From: Rhodopirellula europaea 6C
GTDB taxonomy: Bacteria > Planctomycetota > Planctomycetia > Pirellulales > Pirellulaceae
Length of the DNA stretch: 64,000 nt
Direction of reading: 5' to 3'
Assembly: GCF_000338295.1 (NCBI RefSeq)
Contig: NZ_ANMO01000202.1
Span: 1 to 64,000 of the forward strand
Below the pieces are notes generated by a model. That model saw only the letters and a program-made list of their open reading frames with translations, did no database searches and was not told the DNA's origin. Every line of letters begins with the position of its first letter. Within the stretch, counting starts at the first letter, position 1. A program made the translations under genes and the position numbers. Below are positions 43,797 through 53,209 of the stretch, one piece after another.

Positions 43797-44416
43797 CACT
43801 CCCAACGGATGGACCCATGGATCACTCTGCGAAGAAAAGTCGGTGGTTTGGTGGCCGGATGACTCCCGCCGTGATGTTGATGTCGATTGCCACGGCGGCA
43901 ATCGCTCAGCCGCCAACGGACGATTGGAAAGAAGCTGAGTTGCCGACGGTGAAGACGCCCAGCGGTGCACCTCCCGACAAAGCGGCAGAAAAGATTCAGC
44001 AAGCACTTGATGGTGATCCGCTCAATTCAACCGGTGATGGCATGTTGGACGACGTGCTGAGCGTCATCAAGAGACGTGGCAGCGTGCTGGATGGATCCGT
44101 CTTGGATTCTGAAATCGATCCTCTCGGCGACGTCGCTGGCGAGAATTCAAACGGTCTAGAATCGGGCAAATCTGCCTCCAAACGATCGTCCGGGCCAACC
44201 GAGACCTTCCGTTTGGCTGAACAATTGTTGGCGACCGCACGAAGATTGGAGAAGGCGAGTCAGGTTTCGAAAGCAAATCGCGCCCCGCGAATCGTTAGCG
44301 GCGATGATCTTGCGAAACCTCGCGCGGACATGCTTCCGGTCGAGACGCTTGTTTATCAGATGCGGCTGCGTGCGGTTCTACTGATGCAGAGTGGCCTGAA
44401 CTCCTCCAGAGAGTAA
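43793..44416 (+). CDS. small exported protein closing the GTPase/ExbB unit
   Basis: A 207-residue protein with a basic N-terminus, a hydrophobic segment (about 24-38, TPAVMLMSIATAAIA) that is a signal peptide or short anchor, and an acidic, mostly disordered-looking mature part with Gly/Ser/Asp stretches and a helical end (FRLAEQLLATARRLEKASQV, QMRLRAVLLMQSG). It does not resemble ExbD or TolR. The ATG overlaps the ExbB-like stop by four bases (ATGA), so it is the fourth member of a translationally coupled set. Probably periplasmic; function unknown. Confidence 0.7.
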   Translation: MTLPTDGPMDHSAKKSRWFGGRMTPAVMLMSIATAAIAQPPTDDWKEAELPTVKTPSGAPPDKAAEKIQQALDGDPLNSTGDGMLDDVLSVIKRRGSVLDGSVLDSEIDPLGDVAGENSNGLESGKSASKRSSGPTETFRLAEQLLATARRLEKASQVSKANRAPRIVSGDDLAKPRADMLPVETLVYQMRLRAVLLMQSGLNSSRE

Positions 44417-44496
44417 ACTCGAGGATCCCGCCTCGCCTTGGACCGGATCGCTATCGGTCGTGATCCGTCCTCCCCTCCCTTCCCCGTCTTCTCTTC

Positions 44497-46833
44497 ATGC
44501 TTCTCGCCCTTCGAAATCAACTCAAGCGACCGTTGACGCTGGTCTTCGTCTCTCTGGTCGTGTTGATCACGGGCGTCGTTGCAGCGGACTATTTCACCGG
44601 TCTGCCGAAATCCGCGGTTGCTACTTATGTCGGGCGAGATGCCTGCGTCGAATGCCATCAAACCGAATCGTTGGCATTCAAAGGTTCTCACCATGATTTG
44701 GCCATGGATGTGGCAACCGACGAAAGCGTGATCGGCGATTTCAACGATGTCGTCTTCGAGCATGACGGATTGCAGAACCGGCTGTTTCGAGACGGTGACC
44801 GGTTCATGGTTCATACCGAGGGCCCCGATGGCAAGATGCAAGACTTCGAGGTGAAGTACGTCTTCGGAGTGGATCCACTGCAGCAATACATGGTGGAGTT
44901 CGATCGCGATCCCGAATCGAGCGATGATGAGATCGGACGATTACAAGTCTTGAGGATCAGTTGGGATACCCATCGCAAAGAATGGTTCTATCTGCGTCCG
45001 CCGGATGTGCCTGAGAAGCTTGAGCCGAACGATCCACTGCACTGGACCGGTGTTGCTCAGCGTTGGCAAACCATGTGCGCAGATTGTCACTCGACCAATT
45101 TGAAGACAAACCACGATGTTGAAACACTGACCTATCACACAACGTTTTCAGAGATCGACGTCAGTTGCGAAGCGTGCCACGGCCCCGCGAGTTTGCACAT
45201 CGAGATGGCCCGTGGGAACTCGCTCTTCTGGGATCGGCACCACGGTTACGGGCTGGCTCAGTTGAAAGGCGAAGACGCCACCGGACAATTGGAAGCATGC
45301 GCGCCGTGTCACAGTCGCAGAAGCCTGATGGATGCGGATTACCAAGCGGGCGATCCGTTCTGCAGCCACTTCAACTTGGAACTGCTTCGCGGCGATACCT
45401 ATCACGACGACGGACAAATCAAAGACGAAGTCTACGTGTATGGTTCGTTTGTGCAGAGCAAGATGTTTCACAAAGGCATCCGCTGCACCGACTGTCACGA
45501 TCCGCATTCGCTGGAACTGAAGCATCCAGGCAACGAAACGTGCACGTCTTGCCACCAGCATGCCGCAGGAAAGTACGACGTTCCATCGCACCATCACCAC
45601 GCGGTTGGTTCCGAGGGTGCGAAGTGCGTCAATTGCCACATGCCCCACACGACATACATGGAAGTTGATCCACGCCGCGATCACAGCTTGCGTGTGCCGC
45701 GACCGGATTTGTCGGTTTCGATTGGAACTCCGAATGCATGTAGCAGTTGCCATGTGAAAGATCAGCTCGAGAACATCTCGGCAGACAAGCGTGAGTCGCT
45801 GGACTTGTACCAAGATTGGTTGTTGGCAGCTTCGGAAGGCGACGAAGAGGTTGCGGAGGCGATTTCGAAAACCGACCAATGGTGCGATGAAGCATGTGAT
45901 CGATGGTACGGCGACGACCGGCAAACACCGGCTCACTACGGCGAAATTTTGCACGGCTTGCGAAGTGGTGATTCAGGCTCGATCGCGAAAGCACTTCGAT
46001 ACGTGATGGAGCCGCCGGAGATAGCTCCTGTATTGGCTCGTGCCACCACGCTCGACGAGTTGCTGCAAAGCGGCCGAGGACGTGAGTCAATTTCTGCGGC
46101 AAAAGCAGTGCTCAAAGATTCGAATGAACATCCAATCCTTCGTGCGACTGCGGCACGCGTGATGGGCGCCAGCGGACCGTCGGACGCGGTCAAAACGTTG
46201 CTGCCGTTGTTAACGGACCCGTCCCGTTTGGTTCGCAGTGAAGCGACGAAGGCATTGGTTTCGTCGGGCGGCTATCAGACTCTTTCTGGTACGCGACAAA
46301 AGCAAGCCGACCTGGCGATCGATGCGATCGAAGACGAATTGATGTTGGCCTCTGACCGTGCCGGCGCTCACATGGCGTGGGCGTCACTTAGCGAGCAACG
46401 CGGCGATTATCTGGAAGCTGCAGAAGCCTACCAGAATGCAATCCGGGTCCAGCCGAGTATGTCTGGGCCTCGGACCAATTATGCGTCGATGCTGGATCAA
46501 TTGGTCTCTGCCGCGGCTCAGTCTCGCGAAGCACAGTCAGCGATTGTTCAGTTGTTCGGCGGCAGTGGGGCTCTGAACGAATTGATGATTCAAGCTTCCG
46601 AGAAAGCGGCTCAGCTTCGACGCGATGAATTACCGTTGTTGGGACGCGATGCGAAGTTGGCGTCCAAAAACGCCGACGTTCAATACCGGTATGGATTGGC
46701 GTTGTATTTGTCCGGTGATTTGCCTGCTGCGGAAAAGCAATTACAACGGGCGGCAGAGCTCGCTCCCGACGTTGAGATTTTCTCCACCGCATTGCAATTG
46801 TTGCGTGAGCGGATCAATCAATCGGAAAAGTAG
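44497..46833 (+). CDS. eight-heme c-type cytochrome with HEAT/TPR-like tail
   Basis: A 778-residue exported protein. An N-terminal membrane segment (about 12-30) is followed by eight CxxCH motifs with first cysteines near 50, 194, 224, 268, 330, 349, 377 and 415. After the heme part, residues about 500-590 contain HEAT-like helical repeats (ILRATAARVMGASGPSDAV, LVRSEATKALV) and 610-770 contain TPR-like repeats (AHMAWASLSEQRGDYLEAAEAYQ is one, quoted in part). Segments CEACHGPASLH, KGIRCTDCHDPHSL and CVNCHMPHTTYME resemble nitrite reductase/hydroxylamine oxidoreductase-like multiheme proteins, but no specific reaction can be assigned. Its layout of one heme, a gap of about 140 residues, then clustered hemes mirrors the seven-heme protein at 3.1 kb. 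Transcribed behind the GTPase unit with an 80-base gap. Confidence 0.88.
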   Translation: MLLALRNQLKRPLTLVFVSLVVLITGVVAADYFTGLPKSAVATYVGRDACVECHQTESLAFKGSHHDLAMDVATDESVIGDFNDVVFEHDGLQNRLFRDGDRFMVHTEGPDGKMQDFEVKYVFGVDPLQQYMVEFDRDPESSDDEIGRLQVLRISWDTHRKEWFYLRPPDVPEKLEPNDPLHWTGVAQRWQTMCADCHSTNLKTNHDVETLTYHTTFSEIDVSCEACHGPASLHIEMARGNSLFWDRHHGYGLAQLKGEDATGQLEACAPCHSRRSLMDADYQAGDPFCSHFNLELLRGDTYHDDGQIKDEVYVYGSFVQSKMFHKGIRCTDCHDPHSLELKHPGNETCTSCHQHAAGKYDVPSHHHHAVGSEGAKCVNCHMPHTTYMEVDPRRDHSLRVPRPDLSVSIGTPNACSSCHVKDQLENISADKRESLDLYQDWLLAASEGDEEVAEAISKTDQWCDEACDRWYGDDRQTPAHYGEILHGLRSGDSGSIAKALRYVMEPPEIAPVLARATTLDELLQSGRGRESISAAKAVLKDSNEHPILRATAARVMGASGPSDAVKTLLPLLTDPSRLVRSEATKALVSSGGYQTLSGTRQKQADLAIDAIEDELMLASDRAGAHMAWASLSEQRGDYLEAAEAYQNAIRVQPSMSGPRTNYASMLDQLVSAAAQSREAQSAIVQLFGGSGALNELMIQASEKAAQLRRDELPLLGRDAKLASKNADVQYRYGLALYLSGDLPAAEKQLQRAAELAPDVEIFSTALQLLRERINQSEK

Positions 46834-46884
46834 CCGCAGAATTCTTTTCTCCATTCGACTCGACTTTCAACACGGATTCGATTC

Positions 46885-47955
46885 ATGCTTCACGCAATCA
46901 TCATGGCAGGTGGCAGCGGAACTCGCTTTTGGCCCGCTTCTCGGAAGGCCAAGCCAAAGCAGTTGCTCTCGCTCGCCGGCGAACGCACGATGATTCAGGC
47001 CACGCGAGATCGGCTCAGTTCAGTGATTCCGGCGGAGCGAACACACGTGTTGACGTCGGTCGCATTGGTCGAGCCTATCGCGGAGCAGTTGCCCGAACTT
47101 CGTCGCGAAACGATCGTTGGCGAACCATGTCGACGCGACACCGCACCATGCGTCGGTTTGGCCGCGGCCTTGGTGGCTCACGAAGATCCCGATGCGGTGA
47201 TGTTGGTTTGCCCCTCCGATCACGTGATTTTGCGTCATGACAAATTCGCTGAGGGTGTCCGTCGTGGCGAAGCGATTTTGGCCGAGCATCCCGATGCGAT
47301 TGTGACTTTTGGGATCAAGCCTTCTTATCCGGCGGAATCCTTTGGCTACATCCAACGCGGCGACGTGATTGAGGGGCATGAGGCGTACAAAGTCAAAACG
47401 TTCCGAGAGAAACCGGATTCGGAGACTGCGAAGAAGTATCTGGACGAGGGAACGTTTTCGTGGAACAGCGGCATTTTCCTTTGGAAGGCCCAAACGATTT
47501 TGGATGCGCTCAAGCAACACGAACCTAAAATGTATTCGCACATCCAAGCGATCTCAGATGCGATTGGCACCGACGAATACGATGAGGTGCTGCAAAAAGA
47601 ATTCGCCGCCATCGAAGGCAAGTCGATCGACTACGCCGTGATGGAACGACACTCACCGGTCGTCGTCATCGAGGCACCGTTCGACTGGGACGATGTTGGA
47701 AGCTGGCAAGCCGTTTCTCGTCTTCACCCGGCCGATGAATTCGGCAATGCGGTCGTCGGATCGCATGTGAATGTTGATTCGAGTGGTTGTATTATTCATG
47801 GGAACCCCGGGCACACGATCGCGACGATTGACGTTCACGATCTGATTGTCGTGCAAACCGCGGACGCGACTTTGGTGGCGCCAAAGACTTCCGAGGAACG
47901 GGTTCGCGAAGTCGTCGCGGCCCTCCAAGCGAGCGGATCCGAAGACCGGATCTGA
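46885..47955 (+). CDS. manC: mannose-1-phosphate guanylyltransferase
   Basis: A 356-residue sugar nucleotidyltransferase that makes GDP-mannose from mannose 1-phosphate and GTP. The N-terminus MLHAIIMAGGSGTRFWPASR is the activator loop, with KAKPKQLLSL just after; PSDHVI, VKTFREKPD, FSWNSGIFLWKA and VIEAPFDWDDVGSW are the family blocks. There is no C-terminal isomerase domain, so it is the single-function type of about 360 residues. GDP-mannose would feed glycan and lipid-linked sugar pathways such as those at 13-20 kb and 53-56 kb. It follows the eight-heme gene by about 50 bases. Confidence 0.95.
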   Translation: MLHAIIMAGGSGTRFWPASRKAKPKQLLSLAGERTMIQATRDRLSSVIPAERTHVLTSVALVEPIAEQLPELRRETIVGEPCRRDTAPCVGLAAALVAHEDPDAVMLVCPSDHVILRHDKFAEGVRRGEAILAEHPDAIVTFGIKPSYPAESFGYIQRGDVIEGHEAYKVKTFREKPDSETAKKYLDEGTFSWNSGIFLWKAQTILDALKQHEPKMYSHIQAISDAIGTDEYDEVLQKEFAAIEGKSIDYAVMERHSPVVVIEAPFDWDDVGSWQAVSRLHPADEFGNAVVGSHVNVDSSGCIIHGNPGHTIATIDVHDLIVVQTADATLVAPKTSEERVREVVAALQASGSEDRI

Positions 47956-48230
47956 CGAGAATTTCAGGACGCTCACGCCGAAGTTCGATGCTCTCCTCCG
48001 TGCGAGATTCGCGTCAGTTAGCGGCTAGAGTGGAGGGCCAAACCTGGGAAATTCGCCCGGGCGTTTGAAATCGGCGTCTCAGTGGTGCTTCGCGAATGAT
48101 TGATCTTGTCGCGGAGGGCGGAATCTAGCTATCGATCGGTGTGATGCCCTGGTTTGAGGTGCATCGCCGTCTCATCAGGCTGGTCTGGGGACGGCACCAT
48201 CCGGTTTTCCGCGCCATACGCAGTGTTTTG

Positions 48231-50252
48231 ATGAACGAACACACCGCCAACCCTTCGCTGCACGCGGGGATGTTGTCATCCCTCGCTCTGAAATTCGTTT
48301 TGGGCGGTCTAGCCTTTGTTGCGACCGTCGCTGGTTCTGCGAATGGCCAAGACAATTCCGCCAACACGGTCAGCCAGCCCTACCTGGTGTTTGTATCCGA
48401 TGAAGGAGCCCATCTTCGGTGCGGACCATCGGGCGAGTACTACAAAACCGAAGCGGTTCGACACGGACAGGAACTCGAGGTCTACGTCGAAACAGGTGAT
48501 GGATGGTTGGGCGTGCGTCCCGTCGAGCAAAGCTTTTGCTGGGTTGCTGCCGATGCAGTCGAACTCAGCCAACAAGCCCAGCCAAAGCGACAAAGCGGTG
48601 GTGATGTCCTGGGATCTGCCACGGTGACGGAAGACAAAACGGTTGCGTGGATCGGAACCAATCTTGGCCGTGCGCGTCGCTACCGCTGGCAGGTTCAGTT
48701 GGCGAAAGGCGAAGAAGTCACAATCGTTGGAAGCAGCGAACGGGAAGGACCCGATGGGCCACAAACCTGGTACCGAGTCGTGCCACCTTCCGGTGAGTTT
48801 CGCTGGATTCATCGCGACCAAACCGCAGCGACCGCGGAAGCTTTGGTTGCGAGTTTGAAGCGACCCGAACCCGCCCAGCACATGTTTTTGCCGGATGGAA
48901 ATACCGAGCCCACTCCTGCTGCCAAGCAGCCTCGCGTGGCGATGTCGCAGTTTGAAGCTGACGTGGCAAACGAAGATTGGGACTTGGACACCGACACGCA
49001 TCTCAGCGAAACAGATGCCGAACGATCGCATCCTCGTCGCGAATTGGCCGAACGTGTTGCTCGTTTGAGTCGCAGCGAAGAACAAGCTCATCCCGGAGCG
49101 GAGATCGAAGAAAAAGAGGATCACCACCCACGAAGTTTGTCCGATCGAATTGCTCGAGGCCTGGAATCGTTGGTTGGCGGCGGTTTGAAAGAGGCAGCTG
49201 ATCTCGAACCCATCACGCGGTCGAGTCGTCGTATTCCCGATTTGGTGCCGATCGAAGACCATCGCGTTGCACGTACGGAAACGATCACCAACGACGTCGC
49301 CACGGTGGCGCATGAAGAAGCAATGCCCGCTACACCGAGAGCTGCCGTTCCTGCCGCCGCGCCGGTTGTTGGCAGTGGTGTGTTGCCAATCGGTTCGAGT
49401 GTGGCATCGACAACTGCATCGCCCACGACGGTTCCGGCATCACAGGCACCGCAAGATTCAACCATGACGATCACGTCGCGCCCGCGAATGGTGGACGGGA
49501 GCGGGAGCGTTGCAACGATGGGCGGTTCGGTCAATCCAGGTCAGCCTTCGGGCATCCAGCAGGTCTCGGCAGTCTTTCCGCCGGCGACGCCTAAGTTGCG
49601 AACCATCGCGGCGGCTCAAATGGAACAAGTGCAGCGTGACGTTGCCCAATCCGATGTGGCGACGCTGCCAGTGTTGTTTTCTAAGTTGATGGCTCGTGGA
49701 GCATCCGCACCCGAGATCGGTTTGGTCGCGGAAGCGGCTGAACGCTTGCAACTTCACGCCTTGGCGACTCGTTGCCGCGAATACCAGGTTGTTGCTCAAC
49801 GAAGAGATGGTGAAACGGTGGTCCAGACGTTGGGATTGCCCACGCCGATCACGCCTGTTCCCACCATTCACTCCAATGTCGCGCCGATTTCGTCGGTTGT
49901 CACAACGGGTTCGCAAATCAACTACGGTTCGCAATCATCGTCCATGAATCAGACTCCGGCGAACTTGCCAGTTCAAAACACGGCGACCGTCGCTCACGAA
50001 GTTCCGGCACCGGCGGCATTGCCCGTTCATGAGGGAACTTTGGTGGAGGTTTATTCAGCCGATCCAACTCGACCGCCCTATGCGATCACCGATCGTGGCG
50101 GACGAACGCTCGCATACATCACTCCCGCGCCCGGTGTCGATGTGCACTCGCACTTAGGAGCAACCATTCGGGTGACCGGCGAGAGTGGGTATCTGAAAGG
50201 AATCGATACGCCGCACGTGATGGCGACATCCGCTGCTCGCATCGTTCGCTAA
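48231..50252 (+). CDS. secreted SH3-domain protein with a long disordered linker
   Basis: A 673-residue exported protein. After a signal peptide (about 10-45, ending near GSANGQ) there are two SH3-like domains (about 50-110 and 125-200) with motifs such as VFVSDEGAHLRCGPSGEYYKTE, GWLGVRP (bacterial SH3, quoted in part) and RYRWQVQLAKGEEVTIV. A long low-complexity region rich in Ala, Pro, Thr and Val follows (about 220-480), then a helical piece and a final small domain (about 600-660; GTLVEVYSADPTRPPYAITD, ATIRVTGESGYL) that also looks SH3/OB-like. Bacterial SH3 domains often bind peptidoglycan, which is noteworthy in planctomycetes. The start at 48231 sets the signal peptide; no partner is adjacent. 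Function inferred only as envelope binding. Confidence 0.75.
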   Translation: MNEHTANPSLHAGMLSSLALKFVLGGLAFVATVAGSANGQDNSANTVSQPYLVFVSDEGAHLRCGPSGEYYKTEAVRHGQELEVYVETGDGWLGVRPVEQSFCWVAADAVELSQQAQPKRQSGGDVLGSATVTEDKTVAWIGTNLGRARRYRWQVQLAKGEEVTIVGSSEREGPDGPQTWYRVVPPSGEFRWIHRDQTAATAEALVASLKRPEPAQHMFLPDGNTEPTPAAKQPRVAMSQFEADVANEDWDLDTDTHLSETDAERSHPRRELAERVARLSRSEEQAHPGAEIEEKEDHHPRSLSDRIARGLESLVGGGLKEAADLEPITRSSRRIPDLVPIEDHRVARTETITNDVATVAHEEAMPATPRAAVPAAAPVVGSGVLPIGSSVASTTASPTTVPASQAPQDSTMTITSRPRMVDGSGSVATMGGSVNPGQPSGIQQVSAVFPPATPKLRTIAAAQMEQVQRDVAQSDVATLPVLFSKLMARGASAPEIGLVAEAAERLQLHALATRCREYQVVAQRRDGETVVQTLGLPTPITPVPTIHSNVAPISSVVTTGSQINYGSQSSSMNQTPANLPVQNTATVAHEVPAPAALPVHEGTLVEVYSADPTRPPYAITDRGGRTLAYITPAPGVDVHSHLGATIRVTGESGYLKGIDTPHVMATSAARIVR

Positions 50253-50284
50253 AAAGCAGCGACATGGCGATACAACGTTCAGCA

Positions 50285-50316
50285 AAAAAGGCTCGGTGAT
50301 TTCACCGAGCCTTTTT
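50285..50316. terminator. bidirectional rho-independent terminator
   Basis: Perfect 15-base inverted repeat (AAAAAGGCTCGGTGA and TCACCGAGCCTTTTT) between the convergent SH3-protein and serA genes, with A- and T-tracts on both sides. Confidence 0.92.
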
Positions 50317-50387
50317 CGATTCATGCGGTCATGTTTGCCGCGATTGGGCATCGTCCGAAAAGGATTTGACCTTTCGGAGGGCAATGT

Positions 50388-52010
50388 CTAGCTGAGCCAG
50401 CTTGGCAATTGGCCTGCACCGGGCATGTCGATGACTTGGCACTCCGTGATCGCATCGATGGCGAGCAAGTCGTCCAGTGCAGCTTGGGGGACGTCGCCAT
50501 CGAGGCTGAGGACGCCGATGGCTGCACCGCCGGGAGCATCGCCTTCGCGGCCGACCGCCATTTGAGCGATGTTGACGCCGTGGCTGCCGAACGTGGTTCC
50601 GACACGACCAATGATTCCGGGCACGTCCTTGTGGACAAAGACCAACAGTTTGCCGTCCAAGAACGATTCCAAACGATAACCGTTGACGAGAATCAATCGT
50701 GGCATTTCGTGGCCGAGGATTGCGGCACCGGCTTGGACCGTTTTGCCGTTGCCACTGACCTCAGCGGTGATGCTGCTGGTGAAGGCACCTTTGTCGCCGA
50801 CGCGTTCGCAGGTGAGTTCAATGCCACGTTCGCGAAGCAGCATTTCGGAGTTGATCACATTGGCATCTTCAACGACACGTTCCAGCAACCCGGCGCAGAA
50901 CGCGTTGTTGAGAACTCGAGTGTCTTTGCCGGAGACTTCGCCGCGGAAAGTCAGGCGAGCGTGGTCGATGCCACCACCGTGCAGTTGGCTGAGGAACAAT
51001 CCCAGTCGGTGAGCCACGTTGAGGTGGCCACGAAGTTCGGCCAGGGTTTTAGGATCAAGCGACGCGACGTTGACGCTGTGACGAATTTCGCCGGTTCGCA
51101 AGTAGCTCAGCAGCAAGTGGATGCCTTCGACGGCGACTTGCGTTTGTGCCTCTTCGGTGCTGGCACCCAAGTGAGGCGTGCAGACGACGCCGGGCATTCC
51201 GAACAGCGGGCTGTCTGTGCAAGGTTCGTTCTCGTAAACGTCGAGTGCGACACCACCGAGTTTGCCAGACTTCAGACCTTCGACCATCGCTTCGGCGTCG
51301 TAGATTCCACCACGAGCCACGTTGATGATCCGAAGGCCGGGTTTGACCTTCTCGAGTTGCTCCATGCCGATCAAACCGCGAGTTTCTGGGGTCAGCGGCG
51401 TATGGACGGTCAAGTAATCGATTTGCGGAAGCATCTCGTCGACCGTTGCCACTCGGCGGACCTTCAGCGATTCGGCCTGGTCATCGGTCAGGAACGGATC
51501 AAACGCGACCACGTCCATGTCGAATGCTTGAGCACGCGAGGCGACTTCGCGACCGATGCGGCCCATGCCGACGATGCCCAAGGTCTTGCCAGCGACCTGG
51601 GTGCCCATGAATTTCTTCCGGTCCCAGCGGCCTTCGACCAAGCTTTGATTGGCCGCGGCGATGTTGCGGCTCATCGCGAGCAGCATGGCGAACGTGTGTT
51701 CGGCGGTGCTGACCGTGTTGCCAGCGGGAGTGTTCATTACAACGATTCCGCGACGCGTGGCGGCGGGTTTGTCGATGTTGTCGGTGCCCACGCCGGCGCG
51801 AACCAAGGCTCGCAAACGGGTGTTGCCTTCCAAGGACTCGGGCGTGATGGTCACGCCGCTGCGAAGGATCGCCGCGTCGAACTCGTTGAGTGATTGGCGA
51901 AGTTCTTCGCCTTTGAGTTTGGTGCGAACTTCATATTCGATGCCTTCGGAGGCTTCGAGTAGGTCGATGCCTTCTTGGGCGATGTCGTCCAGAACGAGAA
52001 TGCGATGCAT
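50388..52010 (-). CDS. serA: D-3-phosphoglycerate dehydrogenase
   Basis: A 540-residue enzyme that oxidises 3-phosphoglycerate to 3-phosphohydroxypyruvate, the first step of serine synthesis. It has the NAD-binding GMGRIGREVA, RAGVGTDNID, the catalytic Arg in NVARGGIYD, the Glu in YENEP and His in TPHLGASTEEAQ. An intervening domain (about 315-450) is followed by a C-terminal ACT domain (about 455-530; LVFVHKDVPGIIGRVGTTFG) that usually binds serine for feedback inhibition. Length fits the long, type I SerA. It lies 47 bases downstream of serC on the same strand, so both form an operon for serine synthesis. Confidence 0.97.
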   Translation of the reverse strand: MHRILVLDDIAQEGIDLLEASEGIEYEVRTKLKGEELRQSLNEFDAAILRSGVTITPESLEGNTRLRALVRAGVGTDNIDKPAATRRGIVVMNTPAGNTVSTAEHTFAMLLAMSRNIAAANQSLVEGRWDRKKFMGTQVAGKTLGIVGMGRIGREVASRAQAFDMDVVAFDPFLTDDQAESLKVRRVATVDEMLPQIDYLTVHTPLTPETRGLIGMEQLEKVKPGLRIINVARGGIYDAEAMVEGLKSGKLGGVALDVYENEPCTDSPLFGMPGVVCTPHLGASTEEAQTQVAVEGIHLLLSYLRTGEIRHSVNVASLDPKTLAELRGHLNVAHRLGLFLSQLHGGGIDHARLTFRGEVSGKDTRVLNNAFCAGLLERVVEDANVINSEMLLRERGIELTCERVGDKGAFTSSITAEVSGNGKTVQAGAAILGHEMPRLILVNGYRLESFLDGKLLVFVHKDVPGIIGRVGTTFGSHGVNIAQMAVGREGDAPGGAAIGVLSLDGDVPQAALDDLLAIDAITECQVIDMPGAGQLPSWLS

Positions 52011-52057
52011 GTTGGGGACTGAGATTGAAGGGGGATGGATGGTTTGTGGGATGCCGT

Positions 52058-53209
52058 CTAGCTGTTCTTGCTGGCAAAGTCGTTCATGAACGACGCCAAT
52101 GCGTTGACGCCTTCGCGAGGCATCGCGTTGTAGATACTCGCTCGGATGCCGCCGACACTGCGGTGGCCCTTGAGGGCGGCGAGCTTATGCTCAGCAGCTT
52201 CCGCGATGAATTTGGCGGTCAGTTCGTCGCTGGGCAGATTGAACGTCACGTTCATCAGGCTGCGGCAATCGGTTTTCGCGTGACCACGGTAAAAACCGTT
52301 GCTGGAATCGATTGCGGAATACAACTGCTGCGATTTTTCACGGTTGATGGATTCCATCTTTTCCAGTCCGCCCATGTCATCGCGAAGCCAACGAGCGACT
52401 TTGCCGAGCACGTAGATGGCGAACGTCGGTGGAGTGTTCCATTCCGAGTCGTTGTCGTGATGGTTCTTGAAGTGCAAGTAGCCGGGGATGTTCGGATCGG
52501 CTTGGTCGAGCAAGTCCTTCCGCATGATCACGACGGACACGCCAGCGGGACCAGCGTTCTTTTGAGCACAGGCGTAGAGCAGACCGTATTGGTCGATCGG
52601 AAGTGGGCGACAAAGGAAATCGCTGGACGCGTCGCTGACTAACGGTACCGAGTCAGGGCAGTTTGGTTCCGTTGGAAACTGAACGCCCTGGATGGTTTCG
52701 TTGCTGCAGTAGTACATGTAGGCAGCATCGTCGGGGCAAGCCAAATCAGACGCCGATGGAATGTGGTCGTAGTTGGAGTCCGCCGCGTCAAAGAGGACAT
52801 CCACGTCGCCCTCTTTCTTGGCTTCCTTGATCGCTTTTTTGCCCCAGGATCCCGTCAGCACGTACTGGGCTCGTTTGCCGCTGCCGCGAAGCAGGTTGGC
52901 TGGGATCGCGGAGAATTGCAGTGTTGCTCCGCCTTGCATGAACATGACCGAGTAATCGTCGCTGACATTCAGCAATTCGCGAATGGTGGATTCGGCGTCA
53001 TGAAGCACGTCGACAAACAATTTGTCGCGGTGGCTGATTTCCATGATCGACGCGCCCGCGCCGGGGTAGCACAGCATCTCATCTTGAACTTCCCGCAGCA
53101 CCGATTCGGGCATGGTGGCTGGTCCCGCCGAAAAATTGAACACCCGCTCGGGGTGGCTCGCGGAAGATTGGGCGGAAGTGGTTTGCACACCTTGGGCTGA
53201 TGCAGTCAT
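52058..53209 (-). CDS. serC: phosphoserine aminotransferase
   Basis: A 383-residue PLP enzyme converting 3-phosphohydroxypyruvate and glutamate to phosphoserine. Family blocks are RVFNFSAGPATMPESVL near the start, MFMQGGATLQFSAIP, VSDASSDFLCRP, the PLP-lysine segment ACAQKNAGPAGVSVV, and GGIRASIYNAMP at the C-terminus. ATG 53209 is preferred; a longer frame adds a Pro/His-rich stretch without homology. Order serC then serA suggests cotranscription. It is divergent from the O-antigen-ligase-like gene. Confidence 0.96.
   Translation of the reverse strand: MTASAQGVQTTSAQSSASHPERVFNFSAGPATMPESVLREVQDEMLCYPGAGASIMEISHRDKLFVDVLHDAESTIRELLNVSDDYSVMFMQGGATLQFSAIPANLLRGSGKRAQYVLTGSWGKKAIKEAKKEGDVDVLFDAADSNYDHIPSASDLACPDDAAYMYYCSNETIQGVQFPTEPNCPDSVPLVSDASSDFLCRPLPIDQYGLLYACAQKNAGPAGVSVVIMRKDLLDQADPNIPGYLHFKNHHDNDSEWNTPPTFAIYVLGKVARWLRDDMGGLEKMESINREKSQQLYSAIDSSNGFYRGHAKTDCRSLMNVTFNLPSDELTAKFIAEAAEHKLAALKGHRSVGGIRASIYNAMPREGVNALASFMNDFASKNS

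Noticed and set aside
50409-51893. Long open frame antisense to serA (almost 500 codons)
   Set aside because: It lies wholly inside serA on the other strand; translation lacks domain, signal or family resemblance. Long antisense frames are expected in GC-rich coding DNA.
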